A DNA stretch of 64,000 nucleotides from Devosia ureilytica (GTDB lineage Bacteria > Pseudomonadota > Alphaproteobacteria > Rhizobiales > Devosiaceae), in the NCBI RefSeq assembly GCF_024273195.1, contig NZ_JAMZCU010000001.1, positions 643,652 to 707,651 of the forward strand, written 5' to 3'. How positions within the stretch are numbered: the stretch's first letter is position 1; the number at the start of each line of letters is the position of its first letter. The notes under the pieces were generated by a model that had not been told where the DNA came from, ran no database searches, and worked only from the letters and a program-made list of their open reading frames with translations. A program made the translations under genes and the position numbers. Shown here piece by piece: positions 7,677 through 15,873 of the stretch.

Positions 7677-9778
7677 CCCACCAGCCGGGCGGCTGACGAC
7701 GCGCTGAAATCTTGGGCGCGCGCAACGCAGGCGGCATAGAAACTTCCAAGACGACTATCGAGCGCAAGTGCCGCGCGGCGGCAGGCGTCGAGCGATTGGG
7801 TGTGATCGCCGCCGACAGATAGGTCAGCGAGCAAACTCGTGTGCGCGTCGAAGAGGGCTGCAAAGGCGGGCGACGTTGCTATGGTCTCGTCGCCGACCAG
7901 AATGTGGATCGGTTCACGCTCGCTCATGCCTTTGAGTTCGACCGCACCTGCGGGCAGCAGGGCCAGATGTGACACCTCACAGGCGGTTTTCTCAGTAACG
8001 AGAATGTCGTGGCCAACAGCGCGACACATGCCCTCGATACGGCTGGCGACATTGACCGTGTCGCCAATGCACGAATAGTCAAAGCGACGCTCAAACCCCA
8101 TGTTGCCCACCAGCGCCGGACCGGTGGCGATCCCGATACCGATGGCGATGGGGTCACGTTCGCTGGTGTTGAGGATTTCGAGCGCTTCGCGCATGGCCAA
8201 GGCCGCGCGGCAGGCGCGGTCGGCATGGCGTTCGACATCCACCGGGGCGTTCCAGAACGCCATGACCGCGTCGCCCATGAACTTGTCAATCGTGCCCTGC
8301 TCCGCGACGATGGCAGCGCCGAGGGAAGCGAATAGTCGGTTGAGAATGGCGACCAGGGCGGAGGGCTCGGTTCGTTCGGCCAGAGCTGAAAAATTGCGGA
8401 CATCGGAGAACATCACTGTCAAGTCGCGGACATCGCCGCCAAGGCGCAGCAGGTTCGCGTCGGCTTCGATGCGGGTGAGCAGCGATGGCTCGACATAATG
8501 GGCAAAAGCGCGGCGGATGCGGCGACGGTCGGCGTCGGTGACGGCAAAGCGGAAAAAAGCCATGGCGGCGTAGAGCAGCAGGGCGCCAAGCAGCGCAAAG
8601 CTCGGATCGATCAGCAGGCGAGGCACCGAAAAGGCCCACCAGCTGGCGGCGAGCAGGACGCCGCAGACCGCAATCGACACCGCCAGCCCGACAATCGGCC
8701 CGGTAAAAATTACCGCCAGGACAATAATAAGCCCGGCCAGTGCGAAGATGAGCATTTCCAGCCCGGCTACCCAATCGGCACGGACCAGAAATGTGTTGGT
8801 CAGCATCTGCTCAAGCGCCTGAACATGAATGGACACGCCAGGTACGGCGACTCCCAGTGTGCTGGCGCGAATATCGAGCAGGCCACTGGCCGAGGCTCCG
8901 ATCAGCACGATCTGGCCAGAGACCAGCGGCGCAAGCTCCGCATAGTCGTCCGAGAGCAGGTCGCGCGCTGAGATGTAGAGATCGGGTGGCAAGTGACGAT
9001 AGTAGAGCCAGATGTCGCCGCTCGGCCCGGTGGGGACCGAGAAATCCCCGATGCGCAGCTGTTCGACTGTTCCAGCCCCTGCGCTGTCGCCGATCACCAC
9101 CAGGGTCGTAACGCCCAGGGCGATGCGCAGCGCTTCGGCAGATAGGGTCGGCAAGACCTTATCTCCATTGCGCCACAGCACGGGCAAGCGGCGCGCCACC
9201 CCGGCCCCATCCCGATCAAGACTGGCGACACCAAGCCCCGGTGACGCGGCGGCCAGCAATGGCAGGGGCTGGGCCGCGCCACCCAGTTCGGGGAGCATGG
9301 CCAGCGGATCGGAGCCGGTGGTCGCAAGGCCGGACTTGGGTTCGAGGCTGGTGCTGGCGGCCCGACCGCTTTGTGCAAGGCTGAGAATGGTTGGCCCAGC
9401 GGCAAGGGCCGAGGCAAAAATCTCATCGAAATTCTCACCGCTGCCGGCCACATTTGACGGCGAAAGCCGGTCTGGCTCGCTGAACAGCAGGTCGAAGGCA
9501 ATGGCGGCAGCGCCCAGTTCGGTCAACCTGGTGGCCATTTGCGCCATGGACGATCGCGGCCATGGCCATTGCCCGAGTTCGGCCAGCGAAGCCTCGTCGA
9601 TATCAATGATGCGAATGGGAAGATCGGGCGGCGCTTCGCGTGGACGCCACTGCTGGAAGGTGTCGAAGGTCGTTTCGCGGGCGACCACGAGTGCATAGGG
9701 ATCGGCGGCACGCAGCAGCGTCAGGCCGGCAATGACGGCGAGGCCGAAGAGAAATGTTAACCAGCCCCGCCTGCCCAT
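7673..9778 (-). CDS. CHASE2-domain adenylate/guanylate cyclase
   Basis: The protein has 701 residues. An N-terminal membrane anchor (GWLTFLFGLAVIAGLTLL) is followed by an extracytoplasmic CHASE2 sensor domain (~30-330; IRIIDIDEASLAELGQWPWP), three membrane helices (~335-430) and a class III nucleotide cyclase domain (~450-630). The catalytic region shows VMFSDVRNFSALAERT near 456 and DKFMGDAVMAFWNAP near 500, carrying the metal-binding aspartates. Proteins of this design make cAMP (less often cGMP) in response to an unknown periplasmic signal. Its stop overlaps that of the small gene on the other strand, and the AraC gene ends 9 bases upstream of its start, so co-transcription with the regulator is possible. 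Confidence 0.92.
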   Translation of the reverse strand: MGRRGWLTFLFGLAVIAGLTLLRAADPYALVVARETTFDTFQQWRPREAPPDLPIRIIDIDEASLAELGQWPWPRSSMAQMATRLTELGAAAIAFDLLFSEPDRLSPSNVAGSGENFDEIFASALAAGPTILSLAQSGRAASTSLEPKSGLATTGSDPLAMLPELGGAAQPLPLLAAASPGLGVASLDRDGAGVARRLPVLWRNGDKVLPTLSAEALRIALGVTTLVVIGDSAGAGTVEQLRIGDFSVPTGPSGDIWLYYRHLPPDLYISARDLLSDDYAELAPLVSGQIVLIGASASGLLDIRASTLGVAVPGVSIHVQALEQMLTNTFLVRADWVAGLEMLIFALAGLIIVLAVIFTGPIVGLAVSIAVCGVLLAASWWAFSVPRLLIDPSFALLGALLLYAAMAFFRFAVTDADRRRIRRAFAHYVEPSLLTRIEADANLLRLGGDVRDLTVMFSDVRNFSALAERTEPSALVAILNRLFASLGAAIVAEQGTIDKFMGDAVMAFWNAPVDVERHADRACRAALAMREALEILNTSERDPIAIGIGIATGPALVGNMGFERRFDYSCIGDTVNVASRIEGMCRAVGHDILVTEKTACEVSHLALLPAGAVELKGMSEREPIHILVGDETIATSPAFAALFDAHTSLLADLSVGGDHTQSLDACRRAALALDSRLGSFYAACVARAQDFSASSAARLVG

Positions 9779-9787
9779 CCCCTGCCC

Positions 9788-10702
9788 TCAGTTGACGCGA
9801 CCGTCGACGGCCACTGCCGGCGTGAGGGCCACGGAAGGCCGACTACGCACTTCGCGACGGAAGTCACTGGGTGACATGCCGGAAACCTTTCGGAACGACT
9901 TGTTGAAGGCGCTCAGCGAACCAAATCCGCTGTCCATGGCGACCGCCAGGACACTTGCCTCGTCGCGCATCAGCAAGGCCTGCGCATAGGAAAGGCGCAT
10001 CAGGTTGATGTAGTCGTTGAGCGTCATGCCCGTACATTTCTTGAAGACGGTCATGGCGTATTTGGGATGGATATCGGCGGCCACCGCGATATCGACGGAA
10101 TCAATCTCCTCGCGGAAATTGTCGGCAATGAAATCGCAGATGCGCACGACGATGGGAGAGGTGTGCTGGTCGAGGCCGCCAGCATCTGCGACGCGCTGGG
10201 TCTGCGGAAGTAATTGATAGGCGGAAAAGCGCAGCCGCTCGATGCGCAGCAGCAGTTCGTCTACGGCCAGGTTCGCCTTCATCGGATCACCGGAGCGCGT
10301 GTATTCCAACCAGCGCTCAAAATTGACGGGATCGGCAGCATCGGTGGCGCTGGAAACCAGGGTCGCGCCCTGCATCAACTTGGCCTGCACGTCCGCTGGC
10401 AGCCTCAGACGGAAGAAATGCACCAACGGCAAGTGCCCTCCAGCATAGACCAAATCGTCGGAAGCATCGTCGAGCCAGTGCGGCTGACCGCCCCAGAATA
10501 GGGCAAAATCGCCCGCAACGAAGCGCGCCTCGTGTCCAGCCATGCGGTAATGGGCCCAGCCGCGCACGATGTAATTGACCTCCACCTGGGCGTGCCAATG
10601 GGCGGCCCGCATGAGGCGTGGCGACGTCAGGAACATCTGCAGCGCCGTGGGCAAGCGTTCAACACCATTGGCCCGGGGCTCGTAATAGGGGCGAGAATCC
10701 AT
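9788..10702 (-). CDS. AraC-family transcriptional regulator
   Basis: The protein has 304 residues from the ATG at 10702, which has GGAAAG upstream; the frame extends further but without a ribosome site. The N-terminal half has a cupin-like sensor (HWHAQVEVNYIVRGWAHYRMAGHEARFVAGDFALFWGG). The C-terminal ~100 residues carry two helix-turn-helix units: DIAVAADIHPKYAMTVFKKCTGMTLNDYIN, and the signature SFGSLSAFNKSFRKVSGMSPSDFRREV, here with GFGSLSAFN. The cupin suggests a sugar or polyol effector. It is divergent from the Gfo/Idh/MocA-aldo/keto reductase fusion, which is its most likely target. Confidence 0.9.
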   Translation of the reverse strand: MDSRPYYEPRANGVERLPTALQMFLTSPRLMRAAHWHAQVEVNYIVRGWAHYRMAGHEARFVAGDFALFWGGQPHWLDDASDDLVYAGGHLPLVHFFRLRLPADVQAKLMQGATLVSSATDAADPVNFERWLEYTRSGDPMKANLAVDELLLRIERLRFSAYQLLPQTQRVADAGGLDQHTSPIVVRICDFIADNFREEIDSVDIAVAADIHPKYAMTVFKKCTGMTLNDYINLMRLSYAQALLMRDEASVLAVAMDSGFGSLSAFNKSFRKVSGMSPSDFRREVRSRPSVALTPAVAVDGRVN

Positions 10703-10926
10703 CTTACTTTCCGCCCGGTCCGCATACCCTAAATCGGGGTACGCCTTTGGCAGGCGCGCTAACTTAGAAATCACGGGCCCCAAGAGCAATTGAAAAGCTT
10801 GGTCTTTGGACAGACAGGCCTACGCCGCAGGACAACGATCCGGCGGCGCTGATAGTGGATAGAGACTCCGGGCGGTTCCAGGACTGCCCTGCCGTTGTGG
10901 CCCGAGGCTCTGGTGAGGAAATTGAC

Positions 10927-12933
10927 ATGACCGAGAAGACTGTTCGCTGGGGCATTATCGGACCAGGAAGCATTGCCAAGGCATTTCGCGGCGGCGTCAA
11001 CGCCAGCCAGCACGGGGTGCTCGCGGCCATTGCCACACGCAGCCCTGACCGTCCGGGGCTACAGGACACCTTTCCCGAAGCGCGCATCGTGAATGGCTAT
11101 GACGCCCTGCTTGCCGATCCCGAAATCGACGCAGTCTATATTGCAGTGCCCCATACCGGGCATGCCGAATGGGCGATTAAGGCGGCGGAAGCGGGAAAGC
11201 ATGTGCTGGTTGAAAAGCCGCTGGCGCTGAGCGCCCACGAGGCCGACGCGGTTTTTCACGCCCATCGCAAGGCCGGAACCTTTGCCGGCGAAGCTTTCAT
11301 GTATCGCCTGCATCCGCAGACGGCCAAGATCATTGAGCTGATCCAGTCCGGCGTCATCGGCCAGGTGCGGATGATCCAATCCAGCTTCGGTTTCTCGATG
11401 GGCAAGTTCCAGCCGCAACACCGGCTGTTCGCGTCGGAACTGGCTGGCGGAGGCATCATGGATGTGGGCTGCTATCCGGTTTCCATGGCGCGGCTTTTGG
11501 CGGGTATTGCCGTCGGCAAGCCATTTGCCGACCCGGTGAAGGTTGCAGGTACGGCAACGCTCAATGCCGAGGGCACAGACGACTGGGCCGCAGCAACCTT
11601 GACCTTCGAGGGCGGTATCGTCGCCCAGGTGAGCTGCGCGGTGATGGCGAACCTCGACAATGTGTTGCGCATCCATGGCTCTGAAGGCCGCATCGAGGTG
11701 CCCGATTTCTGGTTTGCCGGTGGCAATCGCGATCAGGGGTTGGGCCGAATCGACATCATCAAGGGCGGCAAGACAGAAACGATCAGCGTCAACGAGACCG
11801 CCCACGTCTATTCCTTTGAGGCCGAGGCGGCGTCACTCGCCATTCTCGCCGGCAAGCAGGAGTTCGGTGCGCCGGGCATGAGCTGGGGCGATACGCTGGG
11901 CAATCTGCGGGTGCTCGACAAGTGGCGGGCTGACGCCGGGATGGAATTTTCCATCGAAACACCGCAGGTGCGGACGCGGACGCTCGACAATCGTCCGCTG
12001 GGACCGAACACCGGCGTTATACCCAAGCGCTCCATTCCCGGCCTCGACAAGCCAGCATCGGCAGTGGCACTGGGCTTTGAGGACTTCAAGACTTTTGCCT
12101 CGGGCGCCATTCTCCTCGATGCCTTCTGGGAGCGCGGCGGCAATATCTTCGATACGGCCTTCATCTATGGCGGGGGCTATACCGAGAAGCTCTTCGGGCA
12201 GTGGCAGAAGAGTCGCGGCGTGCGCGAACAGGCTGTGGTGATCGGCAAGGGCGCGCATTCGCCGCTGGTCTACCCCGATGTCATCGCCAAGCAGCTCACC
12301 CAGTCGCTCGACCGGCTGCAGACCGACTATGTCGACGTTTACTTCATGCACCGCGACAATACCGATGTGCCGGTGGGCGAATTCGTGGACGCGATGGATG
12401 CAGAGGTGAAGGCCGGACGCATACGCGGGCCGTTCGGCGGTTCGAACTGGACCAAGGAGCGCATGGACGCGGCCATTGCCTATGCCCAGGCCAATGGCAA
12501 GACAGCCCCACAGGCACTGTCCAACAACTTTGCTTTGGCCGAAATGCTCGACCCGATTTGGGGTGGATGCGTAACCGCGGCGACACCGGACTTCAAGCAG
12601 TGGCTGGTTGACCGGCAGGTCACGAATTTTTCGTGGTCGAGCCAGGCGCGCGGCTTCTTCACCGATCTGGCGGGTCGGGACAAGCGCGACAATGAAGAGC
12701 TGGTACGTGTCTGGTACAATGAGCAAAACTTTGGCCGCCGCGACCGGGCCATCGAGTTGGGCAAGCAACTGGGCCACTCACCCATTCATATCGCCCTGGC
12801 CTATGTGCTGGCCCAGAGCTTCCCAAGCGTGCCTCTAATCGGTCCGCGCCGTTTGGTGGAGCTTGAAGACAGCTTGAAGGCTTTCGAAATCAAGCTGACG
12901 CCGGAACACGTCAGCTGGCTCGAACAGGGCTGA
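10927..12933 (+). CDS. Gfo/Idh/MocA dehydrogenase fused to aldo/keto reductase
   Basis: The protein has 668 residues from an ATG with GAGGAAATTGAC upstream. The first ~340 residues form a Gfo/Idh/MocA oxidoreductase: Rossmann motif GIIGPGSIAKAF, the EKP motif in HVLVEKPLALS near 93, then an alpha/beta substrate domain. Residues ~345-668 form an aldo/keto reductase barrel with the expected tetrad: Asp and Tyr in FDTAFIYGGG (~409-415), Lys in VIGKGAHS (~440) and His in YFMHRDN (~473). Fusing two NAD(P)-dependent sugar oxidoreductases suggests coupled oxidation and reduction of a sugar or polyol, perhaps with cofactor recycling. The substrate is unknown. The divergent AraC regulator is the likely controller. 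Confidence 0.88.
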   Translation: MTEKTVRWGIIGPGSIAKAFRGGVNASQHGVLAAIATRSPDRPGLQDTFPEARIVNGYDALLADPEIDAVYIAVPHTGHAEWAIKAAEAGKHVLVEKPLALSAHEADAVFHAHRKAGTFAGEAFMYRLHPQTAKIIELIQSGVIGQVRMIQSSFGFSMGKFQPQHRLFASELAGGGIMDVGCYPVSMARLLAGIAVGKPFADPVKVAGTATLNAEGTDDWAAATLTFEGGIVAQVSCAVMANLDNVLRIHGSEGRIEVPDFWFAGGNRDQGLGRIDIIKGGKTETISVNETAHVYSFEAEAASLAILAGKQEFGAPGMSWGDTLGNLRVLDKWRADAGMEFSIETPQVRTRTLDNRPLGPNTGVIPKRSIPGLDKPASAVALGFEDFKTFASGAILLDAFWERGGNIFDTAFIYGGGYTEKLFGQWQKSRGVREQAVVIGKGAHSPLVYPDVIAKQLTQSLDRLQTDYVDVYFMHRDNTDVPVGEFVDAMDAEVKAGRIRGPFGGSNWTKERMDAAIAYAQANGKTAPQALSNNFALAEMLDPIWGGCVTAATPDFKQWLVDRQVTNFSWSSQARGFFTDLAGRDKRDNEELVRVWYNEQNFGRRDRAIELGKQLGHSPIHIALAYVLAQSFPSVPLIGPRRLVELEDSLKAFEIKLTPEHVSWLEQG

Positions 12934-12940
12934 TCAGGAC

Positions 12941-12969
12941 AAGGCCCCGGACCACTCCGGGGCCTTTTT
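12941..12969 (+). terminator. Rho-independent terminator
   Basis: AAGGCCCCGG-ACCA-CTCCGGGGCCTT followed by TTTT forms a long GC-rich stem just after the fusion gene. The stem also faces the convergent MFS gene, so it may act in both directions. Confidence 0.85.
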
Positions 12970-12970
12970 G

Positions 12971-14389
12971 CTATTCGCTGGCGAAGGCCGAAATAGGCGT
13001 AACCTTGGCGAGTTGCACCATGCGCAGGGCGGCCAGGAAGGCCAGGCCTGCGAAGGCCATGGCCAGGATGAACAGCGGCACTATGGCGGCAAGGATCGCG
13101 CCCGTGTCGGTTGCGGCGGCGTAGCCGGCAGCATTGGCGGCGACCCCGGCCAGCGCCGCGCCCAGCGCATTGCCAGCAGACTGGGTGGTGGGCAGCAGGG
13201 CCGATGTGCGGTCGCGCTCGGCATCACTGCTGGCTTCCATGATGGTGAGCATGGTGTAGCCATTGGAAATGCCGAAGCCCATGCCGATGGCCAACTGCGC
13301 CACGATGACCAGACCTGGCTGGGCCATTTGCAGGCCGCCGAGTACCCCGACAAGGCCAAGCGCCAGCATCACCGGGCCGGTGCGGATGAGAATACGTCGG
13401 GTCGACCGCTGGCGCACATTGGCGACGGTGACCGATGACAGGCTCCAACCGATGGCCATGACGGCGCCGATCACAGCGGCATGGGTAGGGCCGTAGCCCC
13501 AGAGCTGCTGCAGCAGGAGCACCAGATAGACCCCAGTGGCGGCCCCGGCGATGGGCATAAGCAGAAACATCCAGAGGCCTGCGCCAACAGCGGAGCGCAG
13601 GGAGAAGGCATCAAGTGGCATCAGCCGTTCGGCACTGCGGCGGTCGAGCCAGACGGCGGCGCAAAGGGCCACGATGGCGCCGACCAGGAGCGCTGCAGCC
13701 TGCACCGGCGGAACGATGGCGGCAAGCGCCACCAGCATGGTCCCGCCACCAATGGTCAGGAGTCGCAGACCGGGGAAACCATGAGCCTGGGGAGGCGTGT
13801 CGCCGCGCGGCACCACCGCGAGAACCATGGCGCCGAATATCAGCACTAGCGGGACATTGATGAGAAAGGCAGCGCGCCAGGAAATCAGCTCTGTCAGTGC
13901 CCCTGCCCCGGCTGGTCCACCGAAGGCGGCGACGGCCCAGACCATGGCTTGCATGCCAAACACTTTGGGCACGAGGCGGCTAGGGAACAATTCGGGGATC
14001 AGCGCAAAACAGAGCGCTGCCACGACGCCCTCGCCAAAGCCCTGAATGGCCCGGCCAACCAGCACCTGAGACATATCCGTGGCGATGGCGGCAACCAGCG
14101 TTCCTATGAGAAATACCCCGGCGAGGCTCAGCAGCGCGCGGCGCGATCCCAGCCGACGCTTGAGCATGGCAGCGGCGGCGCCACCAACAATGGCGAAGAC
14201 TAGATAGAGCGTCGTGGCCCAGGAAATGACCTCGAGGCCGCCCAACTCCTGCACCGCAGAGGGCAGCGCCGTGGACGAGAGGAAAGCATTGAAGGCGAAG
14301 AGCGACACGCCCAGCGCCAGAATGGTGGTGACGGCCAGATAGCGTGGCCCGAAAATCTCGGCCCAGCGGCCTTCGACAGTGTCTGACAT
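12971..14389 (-). CDS. MFS transporter (drug/multi-compound exporter type)
   Basis: The protein has 472 residues with about 14 hydrophobic segments. The N-terminal half matches EmrB/QacA-like exporters: an ALPSAVQELGG motif after helix 1, WATTLYLVFAIVGGAAAAML for helix 2, LGSRRALLSLAG at the 2-3 loop, and a helix-5 region with GPAGAGALTELISWRAAFLINVP, the antiporter motif C region. It probably exports a toxic or signalling compound using the proton gradient. The substrate is unknown. A 28-bp near-perfect palindrome begins 12 bases upstream of the start codon and looks like a repressor site, but no regulator gene adjoins it. Confidence 0.85.
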   Translation of the reverse strand: MSDTVEGRWAEIFGPRYLAVTTILALGVSLFAFNAFLSSTALPSAVQELGGLEVISWATTLYLVFAIVGGAAAAMLKRRLGSRRALLSLAGVFLIGTLVAAIATDMSQVLVGRAIQGFGEGVVAALCFALIPELFPSRLVPKVFGMQAMVWAVAAFGGPAGAGALTELISWRAAFLINVPLVLIFGAMVLAVVPRGDTPPQAHGFPGLRLLTIGGGTMLVALAAIVPPVQAAALLVGAIVALCAAVWLDRRSAERLMPLDAFSLRSAVGAGLWMFLLMPIAGAATGVYLVLLLQQLWGYGPTHAAVIGAVMAIGWSLSSVTVANVRQRSTRRILIRTGPVMLALGLVGVLGGLQMAQPGLVIVAQLAIGMGFGISNGYTMLTIMEASSDAERDRTSALLPTTQSAGNALGAALAGVAANAAGYAAATDTGAILAAIVPLFILAMAFAGLAFLAALRMVQLAKVTPISAFASE

Positions 14390-14400
14390 GACAACGGCTC

Positions 14401-14428
14401 AATTAAACAAGTGATAACTTGCTTAATT
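14401..14428. promoter_or_regulatory. palindromic operator candidate upstream of the MFS gene
   Basis: The arms AATTAA-A-CAAGT and ACTTG-C-TTAATT flank a GATA centre, with one mismatched pair per arm. The site lies 12-39 bases upstream of the MFS start codon, where a TetR- or MarR-type repressor would block transcription. Strength and position support a regulatory site; the cognate protein is unknown. Confidence 0.6.
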
Positions 14429-14552
14429 CTGATCCCCGGGCAAAGCAACTGAAATCTGCACAAGGATTGTGCAGCCCGCCGGTATCAACTTTGTGCTTGC
14501 TTGTCAGGCAACGCCGGCTGGCCTATCTAGGGCGAGCAGGTTCGCCTGCATT

Positions 14553-14689
14553 GTTCTCAGGGCGGGGTGAAATTCCCCACCGGCGGTAAAGGCAGACATG
14601 CCAAGCCCGCGAGCGCTCTCGAAATTCGAGAGGTCAGCAGATCCGGTGTAATTCCGGGGCCGACGGTTAGAGTCCGGATGAAAGAGAAC
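14553..14689 (+). promoter_or_regulatory. FMN riboswitch (RFN element)
   Basis: All conserved blocks of the RFN aptamer are visible: TTCTCAGGGCGGGGTGAAA, TTCCCCACCGGCGGT, the variable arm AGCGCTCTCGAAATTCGAG, GGTCAGCAGATCCGGTG, TTCCGGGGCCGACGGT and TAGAGTCCGGATGAAAGAGA. It lies ~100 bases upstream of a riboflavin-transporter gene on the same strand. FMN binding is known to switch off expression of riboflavin genes, so import here should fall when FMN is plentiful. Confidence 0.96.
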
Positions 14690-14753
14690 GGGATCAAGCG
14701 CCTTTGCCGGCGCGCGTGGCTATTTGGCCGCGCGAATTTCGGCGTGTCGCCTC

Positions 14754-14780
14754 CCGTAACCCTGAGGAAACTGGTTACGG
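14754..14780 (+). promoter_or_regulatory. hairpin between the FMN aptamer and ribN, next to the ribosome site
   Basis: CCGTAACC and GGTTACGG form a perfect 8-bp stem around an 11-base loop containing GAGGA. The ribosome site AAAGGA begins one base after the stem and the ATG follows at 14793. There is no T-run, so control at translation initiation is more plausible than termination. Inference from position only. Confidence 0.5.
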
Positions 14781-14792
14781 AAAGGACGACAC

Positions 14793-15761
14793 ATGAACCA
14801 GATTTCCTCGACTTCACATAGCGCCGCGACCACCGGCGCGCTCTTCATGCTGGTGGCGAGCCTCGCTTTTGCCGGCACCAATACACTGCAGTCGGTGCTG
14901 CCGACGCCGGTGGAATATGGCGGCATGGGCATGAGCTCGACGGGCATGGCCTTTTGGCAATATCTGATCGCTTCGATCCTGGCGCTGCCGCTGATCCTCA
15001 AGATCGGACTGTCCAACCTGCGCACAAGCCACCCGCTGGCCCATGAGGTCCGCGCCTTCGTATCGGCGCTGGGCGTGCATGTGTTTGTCTACGGTTTCGC
15101 ATCGGGCGTGCCGATCTGGCAGATGGTGACGCTTCTGGCCACGGGGCCGCTGTTCATCATTCTTGGTTCGACGTTGTTCCTGGGTGAAAAGGTCTCGGCA
15201 GCCCGCATCGTTGCCGCACTGGTGGGCTTTGTCGGCGCCATCATCGTTTCCGGCGTTGGTGTCGAAGGGCTGAACTGGCAAACAGCAGTGCCGATCATCG
15301 CCGCGGCGCTCTGGGCCACCACAGACGTGCTGACCAAATATCTTGCGCGCGAAGAATCGCCCGAGACGCTGACTATCTCGCTGCTGGTGCTGATGACCCC
15401 GAACCATCTTGCAATCCTGCTGGCGGTCACGGCATTCAGTGGGTTCCTGCCCGCGGGCGTGGCGACCGGCTTCCCGTTCAGCCTGCCGGCCGGCAATGGC
15501 TTGTGGTTGCTGCTGCTGCTGGGTGCGCTGACTGCTGCTGCGCAGTACCTGTTGGCCTTTGCCTACAAGGTGGCCGATGCTGCCTATTTGCAGCCGTTTG
15601 GCGATGTCAAAGTGCCGTTGAGCGGGCTGGTCGGCTGGATCGCCCTGGGCCAGGTGCCTTCGGTGTGGTTCTGGCCCGGTGCGGCACTGATCGTGGGGGC
15701 TTCGGTCTTCATCTTCTGGGTTGAAAGCCGCGGCGAACCGGCCAGCTTGCAGCCGGCATAA
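14793..15761 (+). CDS. ribN: riboflavin transporter RibN (DMT/EamA superfamily)
   Basis: The protein has 322 residues and ten predicted membrane helices in two EamA repeats, the first starting GALFMLVASLAFAGTNTLQS and the second near TAVPIIAAALWATTDVLTK. On its own this would be a generic drug/metabolite transporter. The FMN riboswitch in its leader, and the match to the alphaproteobacterial RibN pattern, identify it as a riboflavin importer of the inner membrane. The ATG at 14793 has AAAGGA upstream. A terminator follows and separates it from iolR. Confidence 0.85.
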   Translation: MNQISSTSHSAATTGALFMLVASLAFAGTNTLQSVLPTPVEYGGMGMSSTGMAFWQYLIASILALPLILKIGLSNLRTSHPLAHEVRAFVSALGVHVFVYGFASGVPIWQMVTLLATGPLFIILGSTLFLGEKVSAARIVAALVGFVGAIIVSGVGVEGLNWQTAVPIIAAALWATTDVLTKYLAREESPETLTISLLVLMTPNHLAILLAVTAFSGFLPAGVATGFPFSLPAGNGLWLLLLLGALTAAAQYLLAFAYKVADAAYLQPFGDVKVPLSGLVGWIALGQVPSVWFWPGAALIVGASVFIFWVESRGEPASLQPA

Positions 15762-15780
15762 TCGCCGCAAGACTTCTGCG

Positions 15781-15818
15781 AGGGCAGGACGGCAGATCGC
15801 CGCCCTGCCCTTTGTCTT
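15781..15818 (+). terminator. Rho-independent terminator after ribN
   Basis: AGGGCAGGACGGC and GCCGCCCTGCCCT pair over 13 positions with one mismatch around an AGATC loop, followed by TTGTCTT. It separates ribN from the iol locus. Confidence 0.75.
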
Positions 15819-15836
15819 GCCGTGGATCTAAAATCA

Positions 15837-15860
15837 TTCCAAAAATGGAACGTGTATTCC
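15837..15860 (+). promoter_or_regulatory. IolR operator candidate upstream of iolR
   Basis: TTCC-AAAAAT-GGAA-CGTGTA-TTCC: three four-base half-sites at exact six-base spacing, forming two overlapping palindromes. RpiR-type IolR of Sinorhizobium is known to recognise a GGAA-N6-TTCC type motif. The site lies 14-37 bases before the iolR start, consistent with autoregulation. Confidence 0.72.
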
Positions 15861-15873
15861 ACAGGAACGTCGC

